NCBI GenBank assembly: GCA_049522195.1
Contig: JBEKOB010000056.1
Coordinates: forward strand, 1 to 28,374
Direction: 5' to 3'
Origin: UBA9647 sp049522195
Lineage (GTDB): Bacteria; Bacteroidota; Ignavibacteria; UBA10030
DNA length: 28,374 bases
Part shown: in pieces, positions 1 to 7,088 of the stretch
Layout: the number at the start of each line of letters is the position of its first letter
Numbering within the stretch: position 1 is the stretch's first letter
Made by a program: the position numbers and the translations under genes
Notes under the pieces: model-generated
What the model saw: only the letters and a program-made list of their open reading frames with translations
The model's database searches: none
Told to the model about the DNA's origin: nothing

Positions 1-53
1 TCGGCATCTGCCCATTCCTGGTGACCGAAGAGGTCCTGGATGAAAGATTTCAT
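1..53 (-). CDS. DinB-family protein, N-terminal fragment
   Basis: Only the first 17 complete codons lie in the window, reading MKSFIQDLFGHQEWADA; the rest is beyond base 1. A GGAG Shine-Dalgarno sequence sits a few bases before the ATG at 53. An opening of Leu-Phe-x-His-x-x-Trp-Ala-Asp is typical of DinB/YfiT-like four-helix metalloenzymes, whose first helix carries an early histidine ligand. Too little is visible to name a reaction. It follows serA by 47 bases on the same strand, so the two could be co-transcribed. Confidence 0.5.
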   Translation of the reverse strand, partial: MKSFIQDLFGHQEWADA

Positions 54-100
54 AAGATGCTCCTCGCTGTGTGATGTTGGAGAGAGGCCGGTAAATCCAG

Positions 101-1300
101 TCAGACGATCCTTACCTTGATCGTGTGGTCGACGCGGACAAGATCATCAAAAAGAGAATCTTTGTACTCTTTATCGACGTCGGCAATTGCATAGCCGATG
201 AGTTCGTTGGTACGGAGGTATTGTGACAGGACGTTCACATTATTCTTGGCGAAGATACCGTTGATTTGAGAAAGGACGCCGGGAACGTTCCGATGCACGT
301 GCAGCAACCTGTGCGTTTGCGAACCATCCGCTATCGGAAGGTTAATGCGGGGGAAATTTACGCTTGTGAACGTGCTGCCGCTGTGGAGGTAGTCCAAGAG
401 CTTGCTTGAAACAAAGTCCCCAATGTTTTCCTGGGCCTCCTCTGTACTTCCCCCGATATGCGGCGTAAGGAGAACGTTCGGCAGTCCCTGCAACGGAGAG
501 GAAAACGGTTCTTTGCCGTCTTTTGGTTCGTCGGGGAACACATCCACCGCGGCGCCAGCCACTTTGCCGCTTTTCAGGTGCCGGGCCAAGGCGTCGATGT
601 TGAGGACGTGACCGCGACTGAGGTTCAGAAGGATTACGCCGTCACTCATCATCTTGAACTGTTCCTCGTCGATGAGATTCTTGTTGGAGGGATTCCCGTC
701 GACGTGGATTGTGATGACATCCGCGATACGCAAGAGTTCGGCAAGCGTTGCCACTTTCGTCGCATTACCGATAGTCAGTTTGTCGACGACATCATAGTAG
801 TACACGTCCATCCCCATGCCTTCAGCCAAGGTCGACACCTGAGAGCCGATATTGCCATAGCCGATAATTCCGAGCTTTTTCCCTCTCACTTCTCTTGCAT
901 TCTCAGCCGACTTATCCCAGATCCCTTTGTGTGCAAAGACGACCTTATCGTGGACGCGCCGGATGAGGAAGATAATTTCAGCGATAACCAGTTCAGCGAC
1001 GCTGCGCGTGTTGCTGTAAGGGGCGTTGAAGACCGCGACTCCGTTCAGGGATGATGCATCCAGATCGATCTGGTTGGTTCCAATGCAATATGCTCCGATC
1101 GCCTGGAGGGTTTTTGCCTTCTCAAGAACACGCGCAGTGACCTGTGTCCGGGAGCGGATTCCCAGGATTGAAACTCCATCGAGCGCTGCGATGAGTTCAT
1201 GCTCATTGAGGCTCTTTTTCTCCGATACAACCTCGATCCCGAGGCCCTGCAGTCGGGCAATCGCCACAGGGTGGACATTTTCCAGCAGAAGAGTCTTCAT
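101..1300 (-). CDS. serA: D-3-phosphoglycerate dehydrogenase, E. coli-type with C-terminal ACT domain
   Basis: Cytosolic NAD-dependent oxidation of 3-phosphoglycerate to 3-phosphohydroxypyruvate, the first step of serine synthesis. The 399-residue protein has the 2-hydroxyacid dehydrogenase plan: GYGNIG nucleotide-binding loop at 147-152 with Asp170 closing the fold, the NLSRG segment with Arg229, Glu258, and catalytic His281 in the TPHIGGST motif. The last ~80 residues form an ACT domain (HRNVPGVL) that normally binds serine for feedback inhibition. Length matches the short E. coli type rather than the ~530-residue form with an extra domain. I start at the ATG at 1300 (MKTLLLEN) because the reading frame further upstream runs through the tRNA-Cys terminator; the Shine-Dalgarno sequence here is weak (AAGAGA). 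No clear promoter lies between that terminator and the start, so read-through from the tRNA is possible. Confidence 0.95.
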   Translation of the reverse strand: MKTLLLENVHPVAIARLQGLGIEVVSEKKSLNEHELIAALDGVSILGIRSRTQVTARVLEKAKTLQAIGAYCIGTNQIDLDASSLNGVAVFNAPYSNTRSVAELVIAEIIFLIRRVHDKVVFAHKGIWDKSAENAREVRGKKLGIIGYGNIGSQVSTLAEGMGMDVYYYDVVDKLTIGNATKVATLAELLRIADVITIHVDGNPSNKNLIDEEQFKMMSDGVILLNLSRGHVLNIDALARHLKSGKVAGAAVDVFPDEPKDGKEPFSSPLQGLPNVLLTPHIGGSTEEAQENIGDFVSSKLLDYLHSGSTFTSVNFPRINLPIADGSQTHRLLHVHRNVPGVLSQINGIFAKNNVNVLSQYLRTNELIGYAIADVDKEYKDSLFDDLVRVDHTIKVRIV

Positions 1301-1346
1301 TCTCTTGAAATGGTTAGAGGAACACAGGAATCCGCGCATGCGGAGC

Positions 1347-1373
1347 AAAAAAAATGGCCCTCGATGAGAGCCC
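1347..1373 (-). terminator. Rho-independent terminator after tRNA-Cys
   Basis: On the minus strand a 7-bp stem (GGCTCTC/GAGGGCC, one G-U pair) with a 3-base loop is followed by A and eight T residues. It lies 66 bases past the tRNA-Cys end and 47 bases before serA. Confidence 0.75.
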
Positions 1374-1438
1374 TTCATTCAACACAGAACTGTTCACACT
1401 TCGCTGGTCACATAGTGGATCAGCCTTCTCAGCTCTTG

Positions 1439-1510
1439 AGGCGCCGGGCGGATTCGAACCGCCGCATAAAGGTTTTGCAGACCTCTCCCTTACCACTTGG
1501 GTACGGCGCC
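1439..1510 (-). tRNA. tRNA-Cys (anticodon GCA)
   Basis: A full cloverleaf of 72 bases: acceptor stem GGCGCCG (1510-1504) pairs with 1446-1440, discriminator U at 1439, anticodon loop CTGCAAA giving anticodon GCA, and a TTCGAAT T-loop. U at the discriminator position fits cysteine tRNA. The 3' CCA is not encoded; the next genomic bases read CAA. Confidence 0.95.
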
Positions 1511-1517
1511 GGAGTAA

Positions 1518-1545
1518 TTACTAATGGTCAATTGTGAACGGTCAA
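1518..1545 (-). promoter_or_regulatory. Putative promoter for tRNA-Cys formed by the heptamer repeats
   Basis: On the minus strand, TTGACC (1545-1540), 16 bases, TAGTAA (1523-1518). The expected start site would fall right at the tRNA 5' end. A terminator separates this tRNA from tRNA-Gly, so an own promoter is expected. The -35-like box is one of several TTGAC repeats, so the assignment is tentative. Confidence 0.35.
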
Positions 1546-1578
1546 TTGTCAATTGATCGTTGACCATTGACAATTACA
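1523..1578. repeat. Degenerate tandem heptamer array (8 x 7 bp)
   Basis: Eight consecutive 7-base units built on AATTGTC or CATTGAC fill most of the space between the tRNA-Gly terminator and tRNA-Cys. Units vary at one to four positions but the 7-base phase is kept throughout. No open frame of note crosses it. Confidence 0.75.
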
Positions 1579-1594
1579 CAGGTCCCTTACCAAA

Positions 1595-1638
1595 CAAAAA
1601 AAGACCCCGTTGCCTGGTGGGAGTTGGTGGCAACGGGG
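1595..1638 (-). terminator. Rho-independent terminator after tRNA-Gly
   Basis: A perfect 10-bp stem (CCCCGTTGCC pairing with GGCAACGGGG, 1638-1629 with 1614-1605) and a 14-base loop, followed on the minus strand by TC and a run of seven T residues. It lies ~90 bases past the tRNA. Confidence 0.9.
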
Positions 1639-1726
1639 CAAGTTCATAGAGGAAGTGAGTCCGACAACCAGAGTGCTTGACAACTGATGGTCGGATGTCC
1701 CTTCCCCTCATCGGGGAGTGGGACAG

Positions 1727-1799
<73 letters not shown>

Positions 1800-1812
1800 A
1801 ATGGGTGACTGA

Positions 1813-1841
1813 AATATATCAAAAAACTTCCGTCGAGGCAA
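1813..1841 (-). promoter_or_regulatory. Proximal promoter of tRNA-Gly
   Basis: TTGCCT (1841-1836), exactly 17 bases, TATATT (1818-1813). The -10 box ends 14 bases before the tRNA, which suits a short 5' leader. The same -10 hexamer and spacing recur at three other minus-strand sites in the window. Confidence 0.7.
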
Positions 1842-1891
1842 GAAATTTGTTCCCGTCACCCTGCGGACCCCTTCTCAATCGGGGCACCAAA

Positions 1892-1920
1892 AATATAGAC
1901 TCCCCCAATCACAAAGTCAA
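1892..1920 (-). promoter_or_regulatory. Distal promoter upstream of tRNA-Gly
   Basis: TTGACT (1920-1915), exactly 17 bases, TATATT (1897-1892), 79 bases upstream of the proximal promoter. It would make a longer precursor containing tRNA-Gly, or another short transcript. No gene other than the tRNA lies between it and the terminator. Confidence 0.65.
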
Positions 1921-1979
1921 GCGCGAAGTTGCTGCAAGTTTTCTTTTTCGCGCGAGCACGATTTGTACCACGCTACCAA

Positions 1980-2480
1980 TCACCGAATCAAATCGCTGTA
2001 TGACCCTGCCAGAAGCATTTTCCGATTGATACCAAATTCCTTCATCAAGAACTGCATGAGGTCCCTAGCCTGCCGCTTCCCGTACTTCACGACAACTTCG
2101 AACTCCAGAAATGTTCCCAGCCGCTCGACAGAATCTATATGTATACGAGCGTTTTTGTAGAGAAATAGTGCCCTCCTCTTTCGGACAACAACCGATACGC
2201 CAAGAAGAGATCGAAAGAGCGATTTCGCTGCATCAGCTTCGATGAGGCTGACGATCGTATAATCCGAATACCGGCTGCTCCTAGCGTCTGGCCGGTGGTA
2301 GTAAATCAGTTCAAATTGCCGTTCGTTGATTTCACGCAATTTCAATCTGCCCGAATTCGCCTTAAAATAGGTGTCAACCTGACGCAGGGTACCTCTCGAC
2401 GATGCGCCAATTCTGCGAGCAATTCGCCTTGCTCTGGCTAGCGAGTGATAGGCGCATTTTATTTCAAGGTTTTGAGGCAC
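1980..2480 (-). CDS. CYTH-domain protein (class IV adenylate cyclase / triphosphatase-like)
   Basis: CYTH domains form a beta-barrel tunnel that binds triphosphates with divalent metal; members include CyaB adenylate cyclases and inorganic or thiamine triphosphatases. The 166-residue protein has the N-terminal signature as NLEIK (residues 4-8; the first Glu of ExExK is Asn), then DTYF, RLKLRE near residue 70, KRRALFLY and a late DSVERLGTFLEFEV segment carrying acidic metal ligands. That order and length are usual for the family. The start is a GTG at 2480 with no good Shine-Dalgarno sequence. It lies 94 bases downstream of greA. Substrate cannot be told from sequence. Confidence 0.8.
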   Translation of the reverse strand: MPQNLEIKCAYHSLARARRIARRIGASSRGTLRQVDTYFKANSGRLKLREINERQFELIYYHRPDARSSRYSDYTIVSLIEADAAKSLFRSLLGVSVVVRKRRALFLYKNARIHIDSVERLGTFLEFEVVVKYGKRQARDLMQFLMKEFGINRKMLLAGSYSDLIR

Positions 2481-2574
2481 TTTTCAGAAGGATTGCAAAG
2501 GTTGGTTCACACAGGGAGCAGCAGACACTCCTCTTTGGAAAAGATCCATCGAAAAGGAATGTTTCTTGAGGAGC

Positions 2575-3060
2575 TCAGCGATGAATTTCCAGAATCTTGT
2601 ATTTCAGTTCACCGGCCGGAACGCGAATGGAGACGACATCCCCCTCGGTTTTGCCCATCAGTCCCTTCCCGAAAGGAGATGTGACAGATATCTTGTTTTT
2701 GTCGAAGTCCGCTTCTTCCGGAGAAACAAGGCGATACTCGATGATTTCGCCGGTCTTCATGTCCTTAAGTCTCACAAAGGAGAGAATATATACCTTGTCA
2801 TTCGGAAGCTGGGAGCTGTCGAGGACTCTGGCATGCATAAGGGTTTCCTCGAGCTTCGCGATGCGAATCTCCAGGTGTTGCTGGGCCTCCTTGGCTGCGT
2901 CATACTCGGCGTTTTCACTGAGATCACCATGTGCACGAGCCTCAGCTATTTTCTGAGCCATGTCTTTCCGCCCGACAATTTTCAGCTCACGCAGCTCAGC
3001 TTCGAGCTCTACGAGACGCTCCCGGGTCAAATAGACTGTGCCGTTATTCTTCTCTTCCAT
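2575..3060 (-). CDS. greA: Transcription elongation factor GreA
   Basis: GreA enters the RNA polymerase secondary channel and stimulates cleavage of backtracked RNA. The 161-residue protein has the N-terminal coiled coil with the tip motif DLSENAEYDAAKEAQ (Asp46, Glu49, Glu52), whose acidic residues hold the catalytic Mg ion, and a C-terminal FKBP-like half containing SPFGKGLMGK. I choose the ATG at 3060 because GGAGGA sits five bases upstream and the length matches the family; the frame extends further up but would read through the leader hairpins. Upstream are a promoter and an intrinsic terminator, suggesting attenuation. Confidence 0.96.
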   Translation of the reverse strand: MEEKNNGTVYLTRERLVELEAELRELKIVGRKDMAQKIAEARAHGDLSENAEYDAAKEAQQHLEIRIAKLEETLMHARVLDSSQLPNDKVYILSFVRLKDMKTGEIIEYRLVSPEEADFDKNKISVTSPFGKGLMGKTEGDVVSIRVPAGELKYKILEIHR

Positions 3061-3112
3061 AGTTCCTCCACCAAAGACATGGTGCTTCTCATGCAGCGTC
3101 GAATCGACAAGG

Positions 3113-3153
3113 CAAAAATAAAAGCCATCATCTCCGATTGAGAGATGGTGGCT
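3113..3153 (-). terminator. Intrinsic terminator in the greA leader (possible attenuator)
   Basis: Minus-strand stem AGCCA-c-CATCTC pairing with GAGATG-a-TGGCT (11 pairs with one mismatch, 7-base loop), followed by TTTATTTTT. It lies 52 bases before the greA start and downstream of a good promoter, so it could cut most leader transcripts short. It could also terminate transcripts arriving from yajC. Confidence 0.7.
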
Positions 3154-3175
3154 CCGCTTGCTTCGGAAGCAAGCT

Positions 3176-3205
3176 ATCATAAAAATCAGTAAGACGCAAG
3201 AACAA
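3176..3205 (-). promoter_or_regulatory. Putative greA promoter
   Basis: TTGTTC (3205-3200), 18 bases, TATGAT (3181-3176). The predicted start falls near 3169, inside a small palindrome at 3156-3174 (GCTTGCTT, CCG loop, AAGCAAGC on the minus strand), and ahead of the leader terminator. Confidence 0.5.
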
Positions 3206-3411
3206 AGTGGCGGGAAACAGTCCCCCAGGGGCTCCGCTCTCTCACTCCGCACGTTCTAACAGAATCAATGCCCCAACTCGCCCCTTTTATCACGCTGATA
3301 TTGCCTCTTGAAGAGATCGAAGTAGCAAGCTCAAATCCTTAACGGCAGCTTCGAGGGCATCGAATTCTGAATGAGGGGCATCACGCACACAACAAACCTC
3401 TGACAATCCGC
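3206..3411. other. yajC-greA intergenic stretch without a convincing gene
   Basis: Between yajC and the greA promoter I see no RNA gene. One short minus-strand frame (3290-3388, GTG start, 32 codons) encodes VRDAPHSEFDALEAAVKDLS and an amphipathic Leu-rich tail, with AGAGG eight bases before the GTG. It could be a tiny protein, but nothing else supports it. Confidence 0.3.
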
Positions 3412-3753
3412 TTACTTCGTTTTCTCTTCCGGCTTGGCTTCCTTTAACACATTGCCGACAGAACCACGGTCGACTTTTACCTTCACGTTGTCGGCGATCT
3501 GCACAAGGACAACCTTTTCTTCGATTCCAATGACTGTCCCGTAGATTCCACCTGAAGTGAGGATCTTGTCCCCTTTCTCCAATGCGTCGAGCATCTTCTG
3601 GCGTTCTTTCTGTCGCTTCTGTTGTGGACGAATAATCATAAAATAGAAGATGACAAAGATCAGACCGAACATGACAATCGTTCCGATCATTCCTCCGCCG
3701 CCGTCCGGCGATGCTTGGGCAAGAATGGGATAGTATTGCAAAATGACCTCCAT
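3412..3753 (-). CDS. yajC: Preprotein translocase subunit YajC
   Basis: YajC is a small inner-membrane protein that copurifies with SecDF and the SecYEG translocon. The 113-residue protein has a short periplasmic N-terminus, one membrane helix at about 21-41 (MIGTIVMFGLIFVIFYFMII), then the family signature RPQQKRQKERQKML and a small cytosolic beta domain (LEKGDKILTSGGIYGTVIGI). Length is normal. tgt lies just upstream in the same orientation, the widespread tgt-yajC arrangement, although secD does not follow. No Shine-Dalgarno sequence precedes the ATG; a heptamer array ends seven bases away. Confidence 0.95.
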   Translation of the reverse strand: MEVILQYYPILAQASPDGGGGMIGTIVMFGLIFVIFYFMIIRPQQKRQKERQKMLDALEKGDKILTSGGIYGTVIGIEEKVVLVQIADNVKVKVDRGSVGNVLKEAKPEEKTK

Positions 3754-3760
3754 GAAACAA

Positions 3761-3858
3761 GTTTTGAGTTTCGGGTTGTGAGTTTAGAGTTTTGGGATCA
3801 CAGGTTCGAGTTCAACGTTTCAAGTTTCTCGGTTCACTATTCACTGTTTACTATTTAC
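3761..3858. repeat. Degenerate tandem heptamer array (14 x 7 bp) filling the tgt-yajC gap
   Basis: Fourteen consecutive 7-base units, consensus about GTTTNRA on the plus strand and drifting to TNTTTAC at the tgt end. It begins seven bases before the yajC start and stops three bases short of the tgt stop codon, so the whole intergenic space is repeat. The unit differs from those at 1523 and 13662. Confidence 0.8.
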
Positions 3859-3861
3859 TAC

Positions 3862-4998
3862 CTATATGTCTACTCCCTTATCTTCGCATTTAAGCTGATC
3901 GACCATCTTCTTCCTCCATTCCTCGAACCGATGCTCCCTAATTGCCGCTCGGGTCTCTCGCATCAACCAAAGATAGAACGAGAGATTATGGATTGTGGCC
4001 AGCTGGAGGGCCAGAATCTCTCTCACGAGGAACAGGTGACGAAGATACGCGCGGCTGAAATTGCTGCAAGTGTAACAGTTACATTCCGGATCCAGAGCCG
4101 TGAAATCCGTCTTGTATTTCGCATTCCGAATGTTGATTTGGCCATCACGCGTAAAGAAGTTGGCGTTCCGTCCATTCCGGGTGGGGAGAACACAATCGAA
4201 CATATCCACTCCTCTTGCAACCGCTTCAAGCAGATTTATCGGAGTGCCTACACCCATCAGGTAACGAGGTTGATTCGACGGCAGAATAGGCTCGCACACC
4301 TCAATGATCGAGTACATGACATCAGCAGGTTCACCAACCGCAAGACCACCGATCGCGTACCCGTCAAAGCTGGTTTTCACAAGGGCCTGAGCACTTTGTT
4401 GCCTGATCTCCGGATAGACGCTCCCTTGCACGATGCCAAAGAGCGCCTGTGAATAGCCATACAGCTCCGTTCCCAACTCGAAAGCCCGCTTGCACCGTTC
4501 AGCCCATCGAATGGTCAGAGCGTTCGATTGTTTCACATATTCCAAATCACTGGGATACGGCGCGCATTCATCAAGCACCATCATGATGTCCGAGCCCAGC
4601 TGTCGCTGAATCTGCACGACAGATTCTGGTGTGAACTCGTGCGAGGATCCATCCAGGTGCGACTTGAAAGTGACCCCCTCCTCGTTAATCTCGCGGAGAT
4701 CATTCAGGCTGAATACCTGATATCCACCGCTGTCCGTTAGAATCGGTTTATTCCAGCCTATGAAGCGATGCAGGCCCCCGGCGGACTGTATGATCTCGGT
4801 GCCCGGACGAAGATACAGATGGTACGTATTGCCCAGAATGATCTGCGCCCCAACTTCGATGAGCTCACGCTGTTCGATTGCCTTGACGCTTCCCTGGGTC
4901 CCGACGGGCATGAAGGCGGGAGTCTCAATTGTGCCATGTGCAGTCTCCAGCACTCCGGCTCTCGCCTTCCCGTCCGATGTCTGCAGTTCAAACTTCAA
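3862..4998 (-). CDS. tgt: Queuine/preQ1 tRNA-guanine transglycosylase
   Basis: Exchanges G34 of Asp, Asn, His and Tyr tRNAs for preQ1 in queuosine synthesis; cytosolic TIM barrel. The 378-residue protein has DSGGYQVFSL (89-98), the VDMFDCVLPTRNGR segment whose Asp268 corresponds to the covalent nucleophile, and a zinc site Cys306, Cys308, Cys311, His337. Length is typical. The start is a TTG at 4998: the product MKFELQTSDGKARAG matches the usual Tgt N-terminus, and GAGG lies four bases upstream. It sits ahead of yajC and after the vanZ terminator, so it begins a new unit. Confidence 0.97.
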   Translation of the reverse strand: MKFELQTSDGKARAGVLETAHGTIETPAFMPVGTQGSVKAIEQRELIEVGAQIILGNTYHLYLRPGTEIIQSAGGLHRFIGWNKPILTDSGGYQVFSLNDLREINEEGVTFKSHLDGSSHEFTPESVVQIQRQLGSDIMMVLDECAPYPSDLEYVKQSNALTIRWAERCKRAFELGTELYGYSQALFGIVQGSVYPEIRQQSAQALVKTSFDGYAIGGLAVGEPADVMYSIIEVCEPILPSNQPRYLMGVGTPINLLEAVARGVDMFDCVLPTRNGRNANFFTRDGQINIRNAKYKTDFTALDPECNCYTCSNFSRAYLRHLFLVREILALQLATIHNLSFYLWLMRETRAAIREHRFEEWRKKMVDQLKCEDKGVDI

Positions 4999-5012
4999 TC
5001 GACCTCAAGTCG

Positions 5013-5042
5013 CATATATTCCCGACTTCTACCGCCTGAGAA
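5013..5042 (-). promoter_or_regulatory. Possible tgt promoter
   Basis: TTCTCA (5042-5037), 18 bases, TATATG (5018-5013), directly after the T-run of the upstream terminator and ~15 bases before the TTG start. The -35 match is poor. Confidence 0.3.
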
Positions 5043-5076
5043 CAAAAAACCGCCGGCACAAAAAGCTAGCGGCGGA
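5043..5076 (-). terminator. Rho-independent terminator after vanZ
   Basis: Minus-strand stem CCGCCG pairing with CGGCGG (5075-5070 with 5055-5050), a loop with a further small stem, then six T residues. It ends the long asnS-to-vanZ gene string 45 bases after the last stop codon. Confidence 0.75.
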
Positions 5077-5120
5077 ATTGACTTCTTTCTCAATCAATAT
5101 ACTGAGAAAAGGGGCACGTG

Positions 5121-5507
5121 TCAACTCTCAGGTCTTTCTTTGTCTTCCTTATGATGGCGACGCGTCAATGAAGCAATGACAATGAACAGAAGGACTCCGC
5201 CGATATCAGCAACGACATCAAAGAAGTTCGAATCACGTCCCGGGACGAACGACCGATGGTACTCATCAAGGAAGCCGTAGACGACACAGAATATGAACGC
5301 GCCAAGAAATGCACTGTTTCTTACCACCGGGAGAGTATCCTGATGATAGAACGCCCGCCACACGAGCCAGCACAGGATGAAATAGAGGGCCGCGTGGACG
5401 ATCTTGTCCACTCCGGGAGATGTCTTGAAGATCAAGTGCACGTTGGGGATCGCAGAAAGGAAGTAGATGACAATGGCCCAGATCACAGGAGGGACCTGGT
5501 ATTTCAC
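5121..5507 (-). CDS. VanZ-like integral membrane protein
   Basis: A 128-residue protein with about four hydrophobic segments and VanZ-family landmarks: DKIVHAALYF near residue 35, then YGFLDEYHRSFVPGR and DVVADIGG in the second half. VanZ confers low-level teicoplanin resistance in enterococci; most family members, as probably here, have no known role. I start at the GTG at 5507 (VKYQVPPVIW) with GGAG four bases upstream, just past the nnr stop. The longer frame would run 172 bases back into nnr and adds only arginine-rich out-of-frame sequence. The close spacing to nnr suggests co-transcription. Confidence 0.8.
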   Translation of the reverse strand: MKYQVPPVIWAIVIYFLSAIPNVHLIFKTSPGVDKIVHAALYFILCWLVWRAFYHQDTLPVVRNSAFLGAFIFCVVYGFLDEYHRSFVPGRDSNFFDVVADIGGVLLFIVIASLTRRHHKEDKERPES

Positions 5508-5515
5508 GCGACTCC

Positions 5516-7078
5516 TCAAGTTCCCTCGATCCGCCGGAATGCCGGCGGAAGTTGATCGATCAGGTCTTGGGCGATGACACTGCGCTCGCCGTGCAGTTCC
5601 TTGGCGATGTCGCCTGACAAGCCGTGGACATAAACTCCGGAAAATGCCGCCTCCTCCTCGGAGGCTCCCTGGGCCCAAAGAGAAGCGATTATCCCGGTCA
5701 GAACATCTCCCGCACCCACTGTAGCCATGCCGGGATTTCCAGTGGAATTCACGTACACCACTCCGCCGCTCGTCCCAATGGCAGTCGGTCCGCCTTTGAG
5801 GACCAGCGTGACCCTCCCTCTAATCGCCCCCTTTCGGGCCATCTCAATCCTGTTGACCTCAATCTCCTTTGCCGGAGCCCCGACTATTCTCGAGTACTCA
5901 CCGGCATGGGGAGTGAGAACAAATCTGCTCTTTGACCGGCCCAACTTCTGGAGACCAATATCACCCACGACACGAAGTGCGTCTGCATCCACTACGAATT
6001 TACCCGGGTGACCAGCTAGGATTTTGTGGATGACCTTCTGAGTCTCGGCATTCGTAGAAAGGCCGGGTCCGACGACCACGACATCAGCCCATTTCAGTTT
6101 CTCCTGGATTTCCTCAAGCGCGTTCATGGCAATCGTCCCTTCGCTCGTCGAGGGAAGTGGCTTGACGATTGCTTCGGTGAGACGCCGGCCGAGAATCGAA
6201 TAGACCGCATCCGGAGTTCCAAGCATCACTGCACCGGCACCTGCACGTAGAACAGCCATCGAACAAAGATAGGCCGCACCGGTGAAACCCCTGGAACCGG
6301 CCAGCACGAATACCTTTCCTACAGAGTACTTATGCGCGGTCGAACTTCGTTTCGGCAAAGCGATCCGCACATCCTCGGCATCAAGCAGAAATGTCTTGAG
6401 GGATTTGGATCCGCTGACGACGCCTGGAATTCCGATATCGAGGACACTCACATTACCCACATAGTCTTGCCCCTGATTACACAGAAGCCCGGTTTTCTTC
6501 AGCCCAAATGTAGCGGTGCACGTCGCACGAACCGCAAGATTCTGGACAACGCCGGTTGTCCCATCAACTCCTGACGGAATGTCTACCGAAAGAACCGGGA
6601 CCCCCTGCTCATTTATCCATTCGATGGCACCAGCGAAGGGCTGAGAGACTTTTCCCGTGAACCCCGTTCCGAACATCGCATCGATGATGAGCGCCGGCTT
6701 TGGCAGTCTGCCCAGGAGAGCGCGAGAATAGGATTTGAAAACGAGAGAACTGGATTTCGACCGGCGAAGTTGATCGAGGGACTTGAAATTAGCTTGTGCA
6801 TCACCTGTGAGCTTTCGGGCGGAGGCCATCAGGACAACAGTGATTCTTGCACCGGCGTTCAGCAGGTGCCTGGCGGCCACGAATCCATCGCCACCGTTGT
6901 TGCCTTTGCCGCAAAAAATCAGGAGGTCTTTATCTTTGAGAGGTCCGAAGCATCGTTGGGCGATTTCAGCAACTCCACGGCCCGCGTTTTCCATCAACAT
7001 CAGACCGGGAATGCCAAACTTGTGGATGGTGGTCTCATCGCACCACCGCATTTCTTTCGCTGATACGATAGTCCGCAT
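5516..7078 (-). CDS. nnr: Bifunctional NAD(P)H-hydrate epimerase / ADP-dependent NAD(P)H-hydrate dehydratase
   Basis: Repairs NADH and NADPH damaged by hydration: the N-terminal YjeF domain interconverts R and S epimers, and the C-terminal ribokinase-like domain dehydrates the S form using ADP. The 520-residue protein has MENAGRG (29-35) and GKGNNGGDGFVAARH (57-71) in the first domain. In the second are GSRGFTGAAYL, VVVGPGLS, LTPHAGE and, near residue 460, NPGMATVGAGDVLTGII carrying the catalytic Asp. Length is normal for the fused bacterial form. It starts 10 bases after nuoN, so hydride-carrier repair is probably transcribed with complex I genes. No Shine-Dalgarno sequence is visible. Confidence 0.95.
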   Translation of the reverse strand: MRTIVSAKEMRWCDETTIHKFGIPGLMLMENAGRGVAEIAQRCFGPLKDKDLLIFCGKGNNGGDGFVAARHLLNAGARITVVLMASARKLTGDAQANFKSLDQLRRSKSSSLVFKSYSRALLGRLPKPALIIDAMFGTGFTGKVSQPFAGAIEWINEQGVPVLSVDIPSGVDGTTGVVQNLAVRATCTATFGLKKTGLLCNQGQDYVGNVSVLDIGIPGVVSGSKSLKTFLLDAEDVRIALPKRSSTAHKYSVGKVFVLAGSRGFTGAAYLCSMAVLRAGAGAVMLGTPDAVYSILGRRLTEAIVKPLPSTSEGTIAMNALEEIQEKLKWADVVVVGPGLSTNAETQKVIHKILAGHPGKFVVDADALRVVGDIGLQKLGRSKSRFVLTPHAGEYSRIVGAPAKEIEVNRIEMARKGAIRGRVTLVLKGGPTAIGTSGGVVYVNSTGNPGMATVGAGDVLTGIIASLWAQGASEEEAAFSGVYVHGLSGDIAKELHGERSVIAQDLIDQLPPAFRRIEGT

Positions 7079-7088
7079 AGATCGATCG

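Noticed and set aside
2566..3141. 191-codon plus-strand open frame opposite greA
   Set aside because: Shadow of greA and its leader; no ribosome site and no recognisable domain.
3290..3760. 156-codon minus-strand frame overlapping yajC
   Set aside because: It runs out of frame through yajC, which is certain; only its last 32 codons lie in free sequence and are noted as weak.
5508..5678. Longer N-terminus for the VanZ-like protein
   Set aside because: It would overlap nnr by more than 150 bases in another frame and adds arginine-rich sequence typical of an out-of-frame reading; the GTG at 5507 has a good ribosome site.
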